Source: Sphingomonas sp. Leaf9
GTDB lineage: Bacteria > Pseudomonadota > Alphaproteobacteria > Sphingomonadales > Sphingomonadaceae
NCBI RefSeq assembly: GCF_001421355.1
Contig: NZ_LMKC01000003.1
Span: forward strand, 496,164-560,163
Length of the DNA stretch: 64,000 nt
Direction: 5' to 3'
Part shown: positions 62,360-64,000 of the stretch, one piece after another
Numbering within the stretch: the first letter of the stretch is position 1
Layout: each line of letters begins with the position of its first letter
The notes under the pieces: generated by a model
What the model was told of the DNA's origin: nothing
Seen by the model: only the letters and a program-made list of their open reading frames with translations
The model's database searches: none
Program-made: the position numbers and the translations under genes

Positions 62360-63428
62360 TCCGAACGGCGACGGCGTCCGGTCATGGCGTAGCGAAGCGA
62401 TCCGCCGGATCGAGGCCGACTATAACCGATCGGCGGACACACACCTGATACGGCTGGACCTGCCGCGCTATCCGGGCATCACCCTGTATCTGAAGGACGA
62501 GAGCAGCCATCCGACCGGCAGCCTGAAGCATCGCCTCGCGCGGTCGCTGTTCCTTTACGCGCTGTGCAATGGCTGGATCGGGCCGGACACCTGCATCATC
62601 GAAGCCTCGTCGGGATCGACCGCCGTCAGCGAAGCGTATTTCGCGCGGATGCTGGGGCTGCGCTTCATTGCGGTGGTGCCGGCGGCCACAGCCGCACCCA
62701 AGCTCGACGCGATCCGTTTCCACGGTGGCGAAATTCATGCAGTCGACGATCCGCGAACCGTCTACGACGTCGCCCACCGGCTTGCCGCCGAGACGCGGGG
62801 GCATTATCTCGACCAGTTCACCTATGCTGAGCGGGCCACCGACTGGCGCGGCAACAACAACATCGCCGAGAGCATTTTTGCACAGATGGCGGCGGAGGAG
62901 CAGCCCATTCCGGCCTGGGTTGTCTGCGGTGCTGGAACCGGGGGCACGTCGGCCACGATCGGCCGGTATATCGGCTATCGGCGCTATGCGACCCGCCTTT
63001 GCGTTGCCGATCCGGTTAATTCGGTATTCCATCGCCATTTCGAAGATCGCTCGGTGACAGCGCTGGCGGATGGCTGTGCGAGCCGGATCGAGGGGATCGG
63101 CCGGCCGCGGGTCGAACCCAGCTTCATACCCTCCGTGATCGATCGGATGATCGCGGTCGGGGACGGCGACAGCATTGGCGCCATGCGCGCGATCTCCGAC
63201 CGCTTGGGACGCCGCGTGGGCGGATCGACCGGCACGAACCTTGTCGCCTGTGCGCGGATCGTTGCCGAGATGCACGCGGCAGGCGAACAGGGTTCGATCG
63301 TCACCATCCTGTGCGACGGCGGCGAACGCTATTCGTGCACCTACCACGACGATCGCTGGCTGGAAGCCCGTGGTATCGAATGGCGGGCAGCCGAAGCAGC
63401 GATCCGGGCGATGACGACTGCGATCTAG
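62349..63428 (+). CDS. Cds1-like PLP-dependent cysteine desulfhydrase
   Basis: 359 residues, fold-type II PLP enzyme of the cysteine synthase superfamily. [20 protein letters not shown] contains the PLP-binding Lys (SLKHR), followed by the phosphate-side loop [11 protein letters not shown] and a glycine-rich [12 protein letters not shown]. The closest match I recall is Mycobacterium tuberculosis Cds1, which splits cysteine to pyruvate, ammonia and sulfide. Last gene of the run; a role in releasing sulfur from imported cysteine-containing peptides is inferred. Confidence 0.88.
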   Translation: MPADPNGDGVRSWRSEAIRRIEADYNRSADTHLIRLDLPRYPGITLYLKDESSHPTGSLKHRLARSLFLYALCNGWIGPDTCIIEASSGSTAVSEAYFARMLGLRFIAVVPAATAAPKLDAIRFHGGEIHAVDDPRTVYDVAHRLAAETRGHYLDQFTYAERATDWRGNNNIAESIFAQMAAEEQPIPAWVVCGAGTGGTSATIGRYIGYRRYATRLCVADPVNSVFHRHFEDRSVTALADGCASRIEGIGRPRVEPSFIPSVIDRMIAVGDGDSIGAMRAISDRLGRRVGGSTGTNLVACARIVAEMHAAGEQGSIVTILCDGGERYSCTYHDDRWLEARGIEWRAAEAAIRAMTTAI

Positions 63429-64000
63429 GCCATACGGGACCGATTAGTAGCGCTGGACTATCTCGACGCGTATCATGCCGCCGGACTTGTCGGACGCAGT
63501 CGATCCACGACACTGGACGCGGTGGAAGCCTTTCAGTGCGCTAATTGGCTGAAGACCGATCGCGATTTCGGCGGGCCCAATAGCGAGACCCGTCGAAAAA
63601 TAGCTCAGCCCATCAAGCGGTCCCATTGTTGCTGACGGCGTGCCAGCCGGGCTCCAGCGGCCCGCTCGTCTCTGTCGAGGGCACCGGTGATGCACCGGTG
63701 GTCAAGGGCGGCGGACCTTCAGCGATGCTGTGATCGGGTGCAGTGACGGTCGCGTTGTCGGGGCGGTGGGCCAGCGAAGGCGAACAGACTCTCAACATGC
63801 GCTATACCAATCATGACCGGCGTCGACCTTGCCGACACGCGCAGCGACAATGACACGCCCGCCACGTTTATCAGCGAGGATTCGCGAGGGCGTGCGTCGA
63901 CGTCGGGCAAATCCTGACCGCCGCCATCCCCCGTCGCAGTGAGGTAACCCACAACCCGCCGTTAGTTCATTTTTTCCCAGCCCGCCAGCCAAGGCCCGGC
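63429..64000. other. Last 572 bases, no gene supported
   Basis: Several short open frames lie on both strands (for example 63626 down to 63444 on minus, beginning MGPLDGLSYFSTGL, and 63813-63917 on plus). None has a recognisable domain, a good ribosome site and codon use like its neighbours all together. It may contain decayed coding DNA or a small gene cut by the window edge. Confidence 0.4.

Noticed and set aside
63444..63952. Short overlapping open frames near the right edge as genes
   Set aside because: They overlap each other on the same strand in different frames, lack recognisable motifs and convincing ribosome sites, and could not be tested further by eye.

Overview
The window is GC-rich, densely coded alphaproteobacterial DNA, most likely from a Sphingomonadales (Sphingomonas-like) chromosome. 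Supporting signs are a fused ispDF, the ntrB-ntrC-ntrY-ntrX-hfq-hflX block, an Hfq with two tandem Sm-like domains, an IS5-type transposase remnant, and many four-base stop/start overlaps. Species cannot be fixed from sequence reading alone.

Layout. (1) 1-9.4 kb: housekeeping genes. These are a Ppx/GppA phosphatase, a small I78 inhibitor lipoprotein with rnd, aspS, a beta carbonic anhydrase, lipA with a RatA/Coq10-like protein, pncC, a lipoprotein of unknown function and ispDF. (2) 9.5-18.6 kb, plus strand: dusB, the two nitrogen two-component systems NtrBC and NtrYX, hfq and hflX. (3) 27.9-18.8 kb, minus strand: a ten-gene run read mltB-like, SPOR/RlpA-like, D,D-carboxypeptidase, tmk, holB, metG, tatD, MBL hydrolase, retropepsin-like protease, mazG. 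Most neighbours overlap by four bases. (4) 28.05-35.58 kb: a compact integrated element in the 3' half of tRNA-Ser(TGA). It is bounded by a perfect 58-bp direct repeat and carries a tyrosine integrase, a small HTH protein, the C-terminal remnant of a DUF3987-type replication protein beside an array of GCATTAGC octamers, a zinc-ribbon/DUF4145 protein, and a minus-strand run of seven small genes mostly without recognisable function. (5) 35.8-42.9 kb, minus strand: FixLJ oxygen-sensing two-component genes and a curli-type amyloid locus (csgF, csgG, a very large curlin, a small curlin, a gene of unknown function, a CsgH-like gene). (6) 43.1 kb: a frameshifted IS5-family transposase remnant. (7) 43.8-50.6 kb: a predicted 5-oxoproline module. 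DUF2891, DUF979 and DUF969 genes and a winged-helix regulator lie on the minus strand, opposite a fused ATP-dependent 5-oxoprolinase; a near-perfect 21-bp palindrome lies between regulator and oxoprolinase. (8) 50.6-63.4 kb: a MocR-type regulator that lacks the expected PLP lysine, divergent from a plus-strand run of M16 peptidase, TonB-dependent receptor with STN domain, SbmA/YddA-like ABC protein, CAPC thioredoxin, unknown protein, M3 oligopeptidase and Cds1-like cysteine desulfhydrase. (9) The last ~570 bases have no gene I can support.

How parts may work together (inference). Regions 7 and 8 read like adjacent modules for taking up and degrading peptides, possibly cysteine-containing or ending in 5-oxoproline: outer-membrane receptor, inner-membrane ABC protein, disulfide reduction, two metallopeptidases, release of sulfide from cysteine, and separate import and hydrolysis of 5-oxoproline. 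In region 5 the heme-PAS sensor kinase lies directly after the curli genes on the same strand, so oxygen control of amyloid production is a reasonable hypothesis. The tRNA-Ser element is the clearest horizontally acquired segment and the best place to look for undescribed functions.
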